A stretch of 64,000 nucleotides of DNA from Aeromonas popoffii (lineage in GTDB: Bacteria > Pseudomonadota > Gammaproteobacteria > Enterobacterales > Aeromonadaceae): NCBI RefSeq assembly GCF_000820025.1, contig NZ_CDBI01000047.1, forward strand, positions 143,004 to 207,003, given 5' to 3'. The position numbers and the translations under genes were made by a program. Each line of letters starts with the position of its first letter. Position 1 is the stretch's first letter. Below are positions 27,381 to 34,994 of this stretch, one piece after another. Under the pieces are notes generated by a model that searched no databases, was not told the DNA's origin, and saw only the letters and a program-made list of their open reading frames with translations.

Positions 27381-28657
27381 GCCGCATCCTGCTGGTCGAC
27401 GACGATGTCAGCCTGCTCAAACTGATGAGCATGCGCCTGCGCAGCCAAGGCTACGTGGTGGATACCGCCGACAGCGCCGAAGGGGCGCTGGACAGACTGC
27501 GCCAGCAGCGGGCCGATCTGGTGCTGAGCGATCTGCGCATGACGGGCATGGACGGACTGGCGCTGTTCGAGCGCATCCAGTCCCAGTGGCTGGGGCTGCC
27601 GGTCATTATAATGACAGCCCACGGTACGATACCCGATGCCATTCAGGCCACCCGTTCCGGGGTGTTCAGCTTTCTCACCAAGCCCATTGACAAGGATGAG
27701 CTGTTTGCCACCATAGAGCATGCGCTGAGCCTGACTCGCCCAAAGCAGCGGCAGGATTGGCAATCGCTGATCCTGACCCGCAACCCACAGATGGAGCAGC
27801 TGCTGATCCAGGCCAACAGCATAGCCGGCATGGACGTGCCCGTGCTGATCATGGGGCCGTCCGGTTCCGGTAAAGGGGTGATGACCCAGGCACTGCATCA
27901 GGCCAGCAGTCGCTGTGACAAGCCGTTGCACGCCATCAACTGCGCCGCCTTGCCGTGGAATGCATTGGATCTGCAGCTGTTTGGCGAGGACGGTCAGTCC
28001 GGCCTGTTCGAGCAGGCCAAGGGGGCGACCCTGTTTCTCGACGAGATAGGAGGTCTGTCGGAGTCATTGCAGGCCAAGCTGCTGCAGGTGCTGCAGGAGT
28101 ACGGTCAGGGTATCCCCGAGGTGCGGGTCATCAGCTCCAGTCATCAGGATCTGGTGACGGCGATGGAGGAGGGGCGCTTTCGGGAGGATCTCTTCTACCG
28201 CCTCAACGTGGCGAACATCACATTGCCGCCCCTCAGTGCCCGCAGTGAAGATATTCCACTGCTGGCCAGACAGGCGCTGGACGAATATCGCAGCCGTCAC
28301 GACGACTGCGCGGCCCTCGGTTTCTCGCCTGAGGCGCTGGCCCTGCTGGCCGCGGCGGGTTGGCCCGGCAACGTGCGTCAGCTCTACAGCGTGGTGGAAC
28401 AGCTGGCCAGCCTCTGCTGCAGCCCTGTGATCGGCGCCGCCATGGTGGAGTCTGCCCTGAGCGGCGGCAGCGGCGGCATCCCCTCGTTCAACGAGGCGCG
28501 TGCCGAGTTCGAGAAGGAGTATCTGATCCGCCTGCTGCGTACCACTGAGGGCAATGTGACACTGGCGGCCAACATGGCGGGAAGAAACCGTACCGATTTT
28601 TACAAGTTATTGAATCGGCACGGTATAGAAGCAGCAAATTTCAAGTCGAAGGGATAA
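27377..28657 (+). CDS. glrR: NtrC-type response regulator GlrR (QseF), lacking the GAFTGA loop
   Basis: 426 residues: receiver domain with phospho-acceptor Asp at residue 52 (VLSDLRMTGMDG) and Lys at 102, AAA+ domain with Walker A GPSGSGKG (160-167) and Walker B TLFLDEI (219-224), then a Fis-type HTH (GNVTLAANMAGRNRTDFYKLL). Between LFG and GLFEQAKGATLF there are only five residues (EDGQS) where E. coli GlrR has the GAFTGA sigma-54 contact loop. It therefore probably cannot open sigma-54 promoters and may act with sigma-70. The ATGA overlap with qseG shows translational coupling. Confidence 0.93.
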   Translation: MSRILLVDDDVSLLKLMSMRLRSQGYVVDTADSAEGALDRLRQQRADLVLSDLRMTGMDGLALFERIQSQWLGLPVIIMTAHGTIPDAIQATRSGVFSFLTKPIDKDELFATIEHALSLTRPKQRQDWQSLILTRNPQMEQLLIQANSIAGMDVPVLIMGPSGSGKGVMTQALHQASSRCDKPLHAINCAALPWNALDLQLFGEDGQSGLFEQAKGATLFLDEIGGLSESLQAKLLQVLQEYGQGIPEVRVISSSHQDLVTAMEEGRFREDLFYRLNVANITLPPLSARSEDIPLLARQALDEYRSRHDDCAALGFSPEALALLAAAGWPGNVRQLYSVVEQLASLCCSPVIGAAMVESALSGGSGGIPSFNEARAEFEKEYLIRLLRTTEGNVTLAANMAGRNRTDFYKLLNRHGIEAANFKSKG

Positions 28658-28712
28658 GCCGGGCAGGAGAGGCCTGTGTGTCAGCGGCGGATTATCCGCT
28701 GGTGAGCGTCAT

Positions 28713-29195
28713 TCAGGCGGGATCGACCACGGCGGTAGCGGCTTGGGCTTTCTGGGTTTTATGGGAGAGCCAGAGGCCGCTCGCCTTCATCAGGTAACCG
28801 AACAGCGCGCCAATCACCAAGGAAGGCAGTATCAGTCGCCACTCTCCCGCCGCCCCGAAGGTGGCGCAGCAACCGGCGAAGGTGCCGGGAATATAGCCGA
28901 GCCACTGCTGCTTGGCTTGCACGCACATCAGGGTCGCGACCACCCCCGTCATCATGTAACCCGCCACACCGGCCCCCCACCAGGTATCCCCGTGGATCAG
29001 CAGCAGGGCCCACAGCATACCGCTCACATTGCACATCATGGTTTGCAGCAGCGCCTTGTAGCCGCCGCTGGAGGCGAAGTAGCTGGTACAGCCGAGGAAG
29101 CCGACCCAGGAGATGAGCCCGAGGGCGACGGCGATCCAGCCCCAGATGGCGGAGAGGATCCCGGTCGTGATAGCGATGGCGATCAATGGGCTCAT
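28713..29195 (-). CDS. DUF1097 family membrane protein
   Basis: 160 residues, five or six hydrophobic segments, with Gly/Trp-rich motifs (SAIWGWIAVALGLISWVGFLG; GVVATLMCVQA). It resembles the YcdZ-like DUF1097 family, of unknown function. The ATG at 29195 is preferred to an in-frame TTG at 29210. It converges with glrR. Confidence 0.8.
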   Translation of the reverse strand: MSPLIAIAITTGILSAIWGWIAVALGLISWVGFLGCTSYFASSGGYKALLQTMMCNVSGMLWALLLIHGDTWWGAGVAGYMMTGVVATLMCVQAKQQWLGYIPGTFAGCCATFGAAGEWRLILPSLVIGALFGYLMKASGLWLSHKTQKAQAATAVVDPA

Positions 29196-29401
29196 GGTGT
29201 GACTCTTCAAGAAGTGACGTCTGGAAAAAGGGGGAGCCTACCCCTCGCAGGGGGGGCGGCAAGCAGGGGCGAAATTGTGTGTGATCTTCATCACTTATTT
29301 CAACTCAGGAATACGCTTGCGCTCGCGAAAAAAATTCATTGGTGGCGTCTTTGACCCTGCACCATAGTTAGAGGCCCTGTCCTGCTCATGGAGTGAGTCT
29401 G

Positions 29402-29497
29402 ATGGTGCCAAATGTGATCGTTCCTCTGCTGGTGTTCGTACTCCTGTTCCTTGTCGGAACCATGGCCAAGGCCCTGCCCCTGTACCAACTCATGTAA
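29402..29497 (+). CDS. Small single-helix membrane protein upstream of msrPQ, 31 residues
   Basis: GGAG lies 8 bases before the ATG. The product begins [19 protein letters not shown] and ends [12 protein letters not shown]: one hydrophobic helix with a short polar tail. It ends 71 bases before msrP with no terminator between, so it may share the msrPQ transcript and could be a small subunit or regulator of the MsrQ membrane protein. That role is conjecture. Confidence 0.5.
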   Translation: MVPNVIVPLLVFVLLFLVGTMAKALPLYQLM

Positions 29498-29568
29498 ATG
29501 TGTGTGAAATAAAACTCGGCCGGGGCGGGTCTTATGGTTATCACCCTCATAGCCCCGGGAGTTTTTCC

Positions 29569-30573
29569 ATGTTGATCAAGCGTCGCTCTTCCCATCATCC
29601 CACCGAGCAGGATGTCACCCCGGAAGCCGTCTATCAGGATCGCCGCCTCATCCTGAAAGGACTCGGGCTGGGGGCCGCAACCCTGGCGTTTCCCACTCAG
29701 GCGGGCGTGCTCGATCTCTTCTCCGCCGACAAACCGACCCTTGGCGCCACGACCAGGCCACTCAACATCCATGCCGCCACCCGGCCCGAGGGCGTGATCA
29801 TCACCCCGGAGGAGAAAGCCACCACCCACAACAACTTCTATGAGCTGGGCACCGACAAGGGGGATCCGGCCCGTAATGCCCATTACCTCAAACCCGAACC
29901 CTGGCAGTTGCGGGTGGAGGGGGAGGTGGCCAAGCCGTTTACTCTGGACGTGTGGGATCTCATCAACAAGAGCACCCTTGAGGAGCGCATCTACCGGCTG
30001 CGCTGCGTGGAGGCTTGGTCCATGGTGCTGCCCTGGAGCGGCATCTCGCTGGCGGAGCTCATTCGCCGTGCCGAGCCCAACAGTCGCGCCAAGTTCGTGG
30101 CCTTCGAGACCCTCTATGACCCCGAGCAGCTGCCGGGACAGGCGTCCCGTTCTCTCGGTGGCGGCATCGATTATCCCTACGTGGAGGGGCTGCGCATCGA
30201 CGAGGCGATGAACCCGCTCTCCTTCCTGGCGATGGGGCTCTACGGCAAGACATTACCCGCCCAGAACGGCGCCCCCATCCGGCTGGTGGTGCCCTGGAAG
30301 TACGGCTTCAAGAGCATCAAGAGCATAGTTTCCATCCGGTTGGTGGAAGAGAGACCACCGACCACCTGGAATCTGCTGGCATCGAACGAATATGGCTTCT
30401 ACGCCAACGTCAATCCACAAGTGGATCACCCGCGCTGGAGCCAGGCCAGTGAGCGCTTCATCGGCGAGGGCGGCATCTTCGGCGCCAAGCGTCAGCCGAC
30501 CCTGATGTTCAACGGCTATGCCGACGAGGTAGCCTCGCTCTATCAGGGGATGGATCTGAGAAAATGGTACTGA
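29569..30573 (+). CDS. msrP: Periplasmic methionine-sulfoxide reductase catalytic subunit MsrP (YedY)
   Basis: Molybdenum enzyme that repairs oxidised methionines of periplasmic proteins. The ATG at 29569 (GGGAG upstream) gives 334 residues, the E. coli length. Twin-arginine signal ([10 protein letters not shown] at 24-33), the Cys that ligates molybdenum at about residue 146 (YRLRCVEAW), and conserved substrate-site motifs ([16 protein letters not shown]). It overlaps msrQ by ten bases. Confidence 0.96.
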   Translation: MLIKRRSSHHPTEQDVTPEAVYQDRRLILKGLGLGAATLAFPTQAGVLDLFSADKPTLGATTRPLNIHAATRPEGVIITPEEKATTHNNFYELGTDKGDPARNAHYLKPEPWQLRVEGEVAKPFTLDVWDLINKSTLEERIYRLRCVEAWSMVLPWSGISLAELIRRAEPNSRAKFVAFETLYDPEQLPGQASRSLGGGIDYPYVEGLRIDEAMNPLSFLAMGLYGKTLPAQNGAPIRLVVPWKYGFKSIKSIVSIRLVEERPPTTWNLLASNEYGFYANVNPQVDHPRWSQASERFIGEGGIFGAKRQPTLMFNGYADEVASLYQGMDLRKWY

Positions 30574-31190
30574 GATTGACGTCGATGCACATCAAGAGCC
30601 TGCGTGCCCTGGTACATCTGGGCTGCCTCGGCTTTCTGCTCTGGCTGGGATACGCCCTGCCAGCCGGATTATTGGGGGGAGACCCGGTGCAGGGGCTGAC
30701 CCACTATCTCGGCAAGGGGGCGCTGAATCTGCTGCTGCTCACCCTGCTGGTGTCGCCGCTGGCCAAACGCTGGCGGCAGGGGCAGCTCATCAAGCTGCGC
30801 CGCCCCCTCGGACTCTGGTGTGCGGTTTGGGCCGTGTTGCACTTTATGGTCTGGCTGGGGCTGGATCTGCAGTTCGACTGGGGCTTGATGGGGGGTGAGC
30901 TGGTGAAGCGCAGCTACATACTGGTGGGGGCGCTGGCGCTCTTGCTGCTGGTGGCCTTGAGCATCACTTCGATCCCGGCCCTGCTGCGAGCCATGGGGCC
31001 GGCCTGGCAGAAGCTGCACAACTGGATCTATGCCGTGGTCCTGCTGGTGCCTGTGCACTACTGGTGGTCGGTGAAGAGTGGCTGGCAGGAGCCGCTCATC
31101 TATTTGCTGCTGGCCTGTGTCCTGCTGTGGCCACGGCGGGACAAGTTGCTGCGCTCCTGGCGACAGCGGCAGAAACTGAAAGAGGCGTGA
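30564..31190 (+). CDS. msrQ: Haem-binding membrane subunit MsrQ (YedZ)
   Basis: Inner-membrane cytochrome that passes electrons from the respiratory chain to MsrP. 208 residues with six hydrophobic helices (ferric-reductase-like domain) and haem-ligand histidines ([26 protein letters not shown]). Starts inside the end of msrP; an ATG at 30585 is an alternative. Confidence 0.94.
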   Translation: MVLRLTSMHIKSLRALVHLGCLGFLLWLGYALPAGLLGGDPVQGLTHYLGKGALNLLLLTLLVSPLAKRWRQGQLIKLRRPLGLWCAVWAVLHFMVWLGLDLQFDWGLMGGELVKRSYILVGALALLLLVALSITSIPALLRAMGPAWQKLHNWIYAVVLLVPVHYWWSVKSGWQEPLIYLLLACVLLWPRRDKLLRSWRQRQKLKEA

Positions 31191-31225
31191 CTCGTTGCGC
31201 GCTCACAACGCGCAGCGCACATAGC

Positions 31226-31252
31226 AAAAGAGGCCTAGTCGGCCTCTTTTTT
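31226..31252. terminator. Bidirectional terminator overlapping the PepSY gene stop
   Basis: AAAAGAGGCC, loop TAGTC, GGCCTCTTTTTT. The stop of the minus-strand PepSY gene (31235-31237) lies inside this hairpin, so both convergent genes use it. Confidence 0.88.
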
Positions 31253-31483
31253 GGTGATGTCGCCCGTGTAGACATCGACCAGCAGCTGCACTCGCCGCTC
31301 TTGGGCATCCAGGGTTTCTACCTCGAATTTATCCCCTTCCAGCTCAACTTCCCGAATGTCGTGGTACCCTTGGGCCAACAGCAACTTGACCAGCGCCGGT
31401 ATGTCTATACGCGCTTGGGCCGCCCAGCCAAGGGTGGAAAAGAGGCAAAGGATCAGCAGAACACTGCGTGGGATCATATTCAT
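31235..31483 (-). CDS. Small secreted PepSY-domain protein
   Basis: 82 residues: signal peptide (LLILCLFSTLGWAAQA) and one PepSY module (DIPALVKLLLAQGYHDIREVELEGDKFEV ... VDVYTGDI). Start at 31483 or 31477. Divergent by 63 bases from another PepSY-like gene that leads a two-component operon; in Vibrio and Aeromonas such proteins accompany envelope-stress sensors. Likely periplasmic. Confidence 0.85.
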   Translation of the reverse strand: MNMIPRSVLLILCLFSTLGWAAQARIDIPALVKLLLAQGYHDIREVELEGDKFEVETLDAQERRVQLLVDVYTGDITKKEAD

Positions 31484-31546
31484 TCCGGATTCATGGCTGG
31501 CAGACTATAAACAGCATTATGTTAGGTTTTTGGAGATGAATCATCC

Positions 31547-31879
31547 ATGAATAGAGCCCTGTCTCTGCTTGGGTTGCTGCTACCTGTGATGGCGCAGGCG
31601 ACCACGCCGAACGAGGCCTTGCTGCAACAAGCGGTCAGCGAGGGTCGGATCAGGCCTTTTCATGAGGTGATGGACGTGGCCTCTCGCCTGCCGGTGCGCG
31701 TGCTGCGCGTCGACTTGGGGGAAGAGGATGGCATCTGGTTGTATGAGCTCAAGCTCATCGACAGCGAGAACAGCGTCATCAAGGTGGGCTATCGCGCCGA
31801 CAACCTGGAGATGGTGTGGCTCAAGGGCCATCATCTTGAGCGGCTGTTCGAGCCCCGCCCTCCACAAGAAAAAGAGTGA
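31547..31879 (+). CDS. Periplasmic PepSY-like protein upstream of a two-component system
   Basis: 110 residues with signal peptide (RALSLLGLLLPVMAQA) and a PepSY-type module (EVMDVASRLPVRVLRVDLGEEDGIWLYELKLID). Lies 82 bases before a response-regulator gene on the same strand. Probably a periplasmic modulator of the downstream kinase; ligand unknown. Confidence 0.8.
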   Translation: MNRALSLLGLLLPVMAQATTPNEALLQQAVSEGRIRPFHEVMDVASRLPVRVLRVDLGEEDGIWLYELKLIDSENSVIKVGYRADNLEMVWLKGHHLERLFEPRPPQEKE

Positions 31880-31961
31880 CCTCTGCTGGGTGCTCGGGCA
31901 GACATGGTTGCCCGACCCCTCTCCGCTGACGCAAGTGTAACCCTGCTTTGGATACCCATTT

Positions 31962-32618
31962 ATGCGCATTCTGATAGTTGAAGATGAGAAGACTCTGGCA
32001 GGCCAGCTGGCGGAACAGCTGCGTCTGTCCGGTTTCGTGACCGACCTTTGTCATGATGGCAACGAGGCCGGCTTTCTCGGCGAGAGCGAGCCCTATGATG
32101 CCATTATTCTGGATCTCGGCCTGCCGGGTCGCGATGGCCTGAGCGTGCTGAAGGAGTGGCGCAGCAAGGGGATCGATACCCCTGTGCTGGTACTGACCGC
32201 ACGCGGCCAGCTGCACGAGAAGATTGAAGGGCTCAATGCCGGCGCTGACGACTACCTCACCAAGCCGTTCCAGGTGGCTGAGCTGGTCGCCAGGGTGCAG
32301 GCGCTGGTCCGGCGGGCGGCGGGTAATGCCAGTTCAATCCTGGAGATAGGCGGAGTGCGGCTCGACATGGCGGCGTCTCAGGTATGGTACGAAGGCACCC
32401 CCATCAAGCTCACCGCCCACGAATTTCGGGTGCTGGGCTACCTGATGCAGCACAGGGGCAAGGTGGTGTCGCGTAGCGAGCTGATCGACCACATCTATGC
32501 CCAGGATTTTGACCGCGACTCCAATACCGTCGAAGTCTTCATTGGCCGGATCCGCAAGAAGACCCACTCAGATCTTATTGAGACTGTGCGTGGTCTCGGA
32601 TACCGGATCAACGAATGA
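31962..32618 (+). CDS. OmpR-family response regulator (PhoP/QseB/CarR-like)
   Basis: 218 residues: receiver domain (MRILIVEDEKTLAGQL; phospho-acceptor Asp in IILDLGLPGRDG; Lys in YLTKPFQ) and winged-helix DNA-binding domain (KLTAHEFRVLGYLMQHRGKVVSR ... VEVFIGRIRKK). First cytoplasmic gene of a pair with the PhoQ-type kinase 37 bases downstream. The PepSY-regulator-kinase layout recalls Vibrio carRS/vprAB, which controls lipid A modification; not proven here. Confidence 0.92.
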   Translation: MRILIVEDEKTLAGQLAEQLRLSGFVTDLCHDGNEAGFLGESEPYDAIILDLGLPGRDGLSVLKEWRSKGIDTPVLVLTARGQLHEKIEGLNAGADDYLTKPFQVAELVARVQALVRRAAGNASSILEIGGVRLDMAASQVWYEGTPIKLTAHEFRVLGYLMQHRGKVVSRSELIDHIYAQDFDRDSNTVEVFIGRIRKKTHSDLIETVRGLGYRINE

Positions 32619-32655
32619 GTCAGGCCTTGATGCACCCACGGCAAGGGCTCGCACA

Positions 32656-34005
32656 ATGAGGCTGATACGTACCCTGCGTGGGCGGCTGGTGGTCATCGCC
32701 CTGGTCTGGTGCGGCCTCCTCCTGTTCGCCACAGGTTTCAGCCTGCAGACCATGATGCGCAACTACTGGCAGGAGGCGGAAGCCGACTTCCTGCGCCTGC
32801 AGCTCTATGATCTGCTCTCCCGGCTCGAGATCCAGCCAGACGGCCTGCCCATCGTCACCGAGCCCATGGCGGATCCCCGTTTTCGCCAACCTTACTCCGG
32901 CTACTACTGGCAGCTGGAGCTGGGGGGAGAGGTCGTCAACCGTTCTCGCTCGCTGTGGGATGTGCACCTTGACGTGCACGGCCTGAGATCGGCGTTTGGT
33001 GATCCCGATCTCTTTGTCGGCAGGGGGCCCAACAAGGAGCCGCTGCTGATCATGACCCGCGCCGTGTTGCTGCCGGGCTCGGATCGGGAGTTTACCCTGG
33101 TGATGGCCAAGGACAGCAGTGCCCTGACCCAGACCTTGAAGAAGACCCGGATCAGCCTGTTCTTTGGCCTCGGTTTTGCCGCTACCGGTCTGGTGCTGGG
33201 CTTCATATTCCAGATCGTCTATGGTCTGCGCCCGTTGCATCTGCTGCGCCGCGAGCTGGGACGGGTGCATCAGGGTCATCAGGAGGGATTTCGGCTGCGT
33301 TATCCACTGGAGATCCAACCGCTGGTGGAGGATATCAACCGCCTGCTGCACCACTACGGTGAACTGCTGCAACGGGCCCGTTTCCACACCGGCAATCTGG
33401 CCCACGCCCTCAAGACGCCGCTCAGCATAATGCGCAATCAGGTGGCCCAGTTGTCACCCGAGGATCAGGCCGCCATCGGCGAACAGCTCGACCAGATCCA
33501 GCGCCACATCGACTACCACCTCGGCAAGGCTCGGGTGACGGGCGCCGCCAAGATCCTCGGGGTCTCGACTCCGGTGCGGGCGCGGGTGGAGTACATCTGC
33601 CGCGCCTTCTCCCGTCTCTATCCGGGCAAGGCGGTGGATCTGCAGGTGCCAGCCAATCTGGCGGTCGGGGTGGAGGAGCAGGACTTCGACGAGATGGTGG
33701 GCAACTTGCTGGAGAACGCCTTCAAGTGGTCGGCCGGTCAGCTGCGTATCTCCAGCGCCGAGCTGGGGGGCTGGATCACGCTGCGTATTGAGGATGACGG
33801 TCCCGGCATGAGCGAGGATCAGATCGCCAAGGCGGTGCTGCGCGGGGTACGGCTCGACGAGAAGGTGCCAGGCTCGGGGCTTGGCCTCAACATAGTCTCC
33901 GATCTGGCCGAGGCCTATAGAGGTAATCTCATCATGGGCCGGGCAGAATTGGGTGGCCTGGCGGCGTCTCTGTCACTGCCCAAGGTGGCAAGGGTAGAGA
34001 GCTAG
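32656..34005 (+). CDS. PhoQ-type sensor histidine kinase
   Basis: 449 residues: N-terminal helix, periplasmic sensor of about 140 residues (LELGGEVVNRSRSLWD region), second helix (LFFGLGFAATGLVLGFIFQIVYG), H-box HTGNLAHALKTPLSIM (the NLAHALKTPL form is typical of PhoQ-like kinases), and HATPase motifs (GNLLENAFKWS; GSGLGLNIVSDL). The ATG at 32656 follows AAGGG. Its last codons are imperfectly repeated 52 bases after the stop. Confidence 0.92.
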   Translation: MRLIRTLRGRLVVIALVWCGLLLFATGFSLQTMMRNYWQEAEADFLRLQLYDLLSRLEIQPDGLPIVTEPMADPRFRQPYSGYYWQLELGGEVVNRSRSLWDVHLDVHGLRSAFGDPDLFVGRGPNKEPLLIMTRAVLLPGSDREFTLVMAKDSSALTQTLKKTRISLFFGLGFAATGLVLGFIFQIVYGLRPLHLLRRELGRVHQGHQEGFRLRYPLEIQPLVEDINRLLHHYGELLQRARFHTGNLAHALKTPLSIMRNQVAQLSPEDQAAIGEQLDQIQRHIDYHLGKARVTGAAKILGVSTPVRARVEYICRAFSRLYPGKAVDLQVPANLAVGVEEQDFDEMVGNLLENAFKWSAGQLRISSAELGGWITLRIEDDGPGMSEDQIAKAVLRGVRLDEKVPGSGLGLNIVSDLAEAYRGNLIMGRAELGGLAASLSLPKVARVES

Positions 34006-34054
34006 GTATCCAGCCTCGTTATGGGGCAGATGGCATTGGGTTAGCCCGCGCCCC

Positions 34055-34085
34055 GTCACCGCTCAAGGTGGCAAGGGGAGCGAGC
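34055..34085 (+). repeat. Imperfect repeat of the kinase gene 3' end
   Basis: 27 of 31 bases match 33972-34002, which encode the last residues of the kinase. All differences would be non-synonymous in the old frame, and the old stop is lost (the frame ends at TAA 13 bases later). This points to a local duplication drifting without coding constraint. Confidence 0.7.
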
Positions 34086-34130
34086 CAAGCATAAGATAAG
34101 ACACTGGTTAAAGCCTGAGGAAGGGTAGCA

Positions 34131-34592
34131 ATGACAGATGATCCATGGGCACTATGTCATCTTGATGACTCGTTCGATTCCTCTGTACTGGGGATCAAGG
34201 GGGCTCAGCTCCAGTGGTTCGAAGACAGAGAGAGCCTGATCGCATTCCTGCTGGAAGATTTCATCGATCTGCTGGCCGATGTGGGTGAGCTGGACGAAGA
34301 CGAAATCGCCAGCGCCCGCGAGCGCTTCACCCTGCTGGTGGAGCAGATCAGCGACGATCGTGCGTTGGTGGATGCGCTCAACGATCTCGCCTCCGGTCTG
34401 CGCCGGATCGCCTGGCTGGGGCCCCTCTCCGAGCTGGCCGAAGTCAGCGATGACTTCGCCGCTGGCCTGCGTCGCTATTTCTGGACCCAGTACGACGGCG
34501 ACGAAGATGACCCGGATGCCTGGGTACCGGAAGAGCTCTGGCCCCAGCTGGTGGAGTGTGCGGAAGAGTACATGCAGGAAGGCGACTTCTGA
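34131..34592 (+). CDS. Acidic hypothetical protein, 153 residues
   Basis: Soluble, strongly acidic (many Asp/Glu; QYDGDEDDPDAW near the C-terminus), predicted mostly helical. No signal peptide or membrane segment. AGGAAGGG precedes the ATG. No family is recognised with confidence. Codon use is like that of its neighbours. The last 14 codons are repeated almost exactly 74 bases downstream. Confidence 0.85.
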   Translation: MTDDPWALCHLDDSFDSSVLGIKGAQLQWFEDRESLIAFLLEDFIDLLADVGELDEDEIASARERFTLLVEQISDDRALVDALNDLASGLRRIAWLGPLSELAEVSDDFAAGLRRYFWTQYDGDEDDPDAWVPEELWPQLVECAEEYMQEGDF

Positions 34593-34624
34593 GTCACTCT
34601 GTCCATGCTCTGGCGGCAGAGCGG

Positions 34625-34669
34625 GTGGAGTGTACGGAAGAGTACATGCAGGAAGGCGACTTCTGAGTC
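34625..34669 (+). repeat. Direct repeat of the 3' end of the acidic hypothetical gene
   Basis: 44 of 45 bases match 34551-34595, including the stop codon and five bases beyond; the one change converts GCG to ACG. Fainter similarity continues upstream (GCTCTGGC-N2-CAG). The copy is a tail without a gene body. Confidence 0.9.
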
Positions 34670-34697
34670 TCCACTGCTACAGCATATTGACAGCAAC

Positions 34698-34725
34698 AAA
34701 AACGGCGCCTGATGGCGCCGTTTTT
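34698..34725 (+). terminator. Terminator after the acidic hypothetical gene
   Basis: AAAAACGGCGCC, loop TGAT, GGCGCCGTTTTT. The arms are symmetric, so it may also serve the minus strand. Confidence 0.9.
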
Positions 34726-34742
34726 GTTGGTCGAGTGTGGAC

Positions 34743-34931
34743 TCAGCCGTTGGCCGGGACCGTGTGGGCGGTGTTGGCCAGCACGGGGCCTGTGTCCTTC
34801 GGGGCGGGAATCAGGGTCAGCTTCATCATCTGGCCCGCATGCGCATCCTGAAGAGTCGTTGCATCCTTGACCTCGAGTCATGGTACTGAACGATAGCGTG
34901 GTCACGATCACCGAACCCGCAGGTAGCCAGG
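34743..34931 (-). pseudogene. Possible relic of a CusF-like copper-binding domain
   Basis: On the minus strand two frames join across a shift: [14 protein letters not shown], then LEVKDATTLQDAHAGQMMKL and TLIPAPKDTGPVLANTA, ending at TGA. The STM-LEVKDATTLQ-AGQ spacing resembles the MTMDFKVKD-L--L-AGQ part of CusF-type domains, but the key Trp is missing and no start was found. It fills the gap between the terminator and topB. Confidence 0.35.
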
Positions 34932-34958
34932 CTTGGGCTTTGCAAAAGGCTCGGTATA

Positions 34959-34978
34959 TACTGTTCACATATACAGTA
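34959..34978. promoter_or_regulatory. LexA (SOS) box upstream of topB
   Basis: TACTGTTCACATATACAGTA is a CTGT-N8-ACAG site with the flanking TA on both sides, as in the gammaproteobacterial consensus. It begins 36 bases before the topB start and overlaps a likely -10 (TATACT), so LexA would block transcription. Confidence 0.8.
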
Positions 34979-34994
34979 TTCAGGTGTGTTTGCC

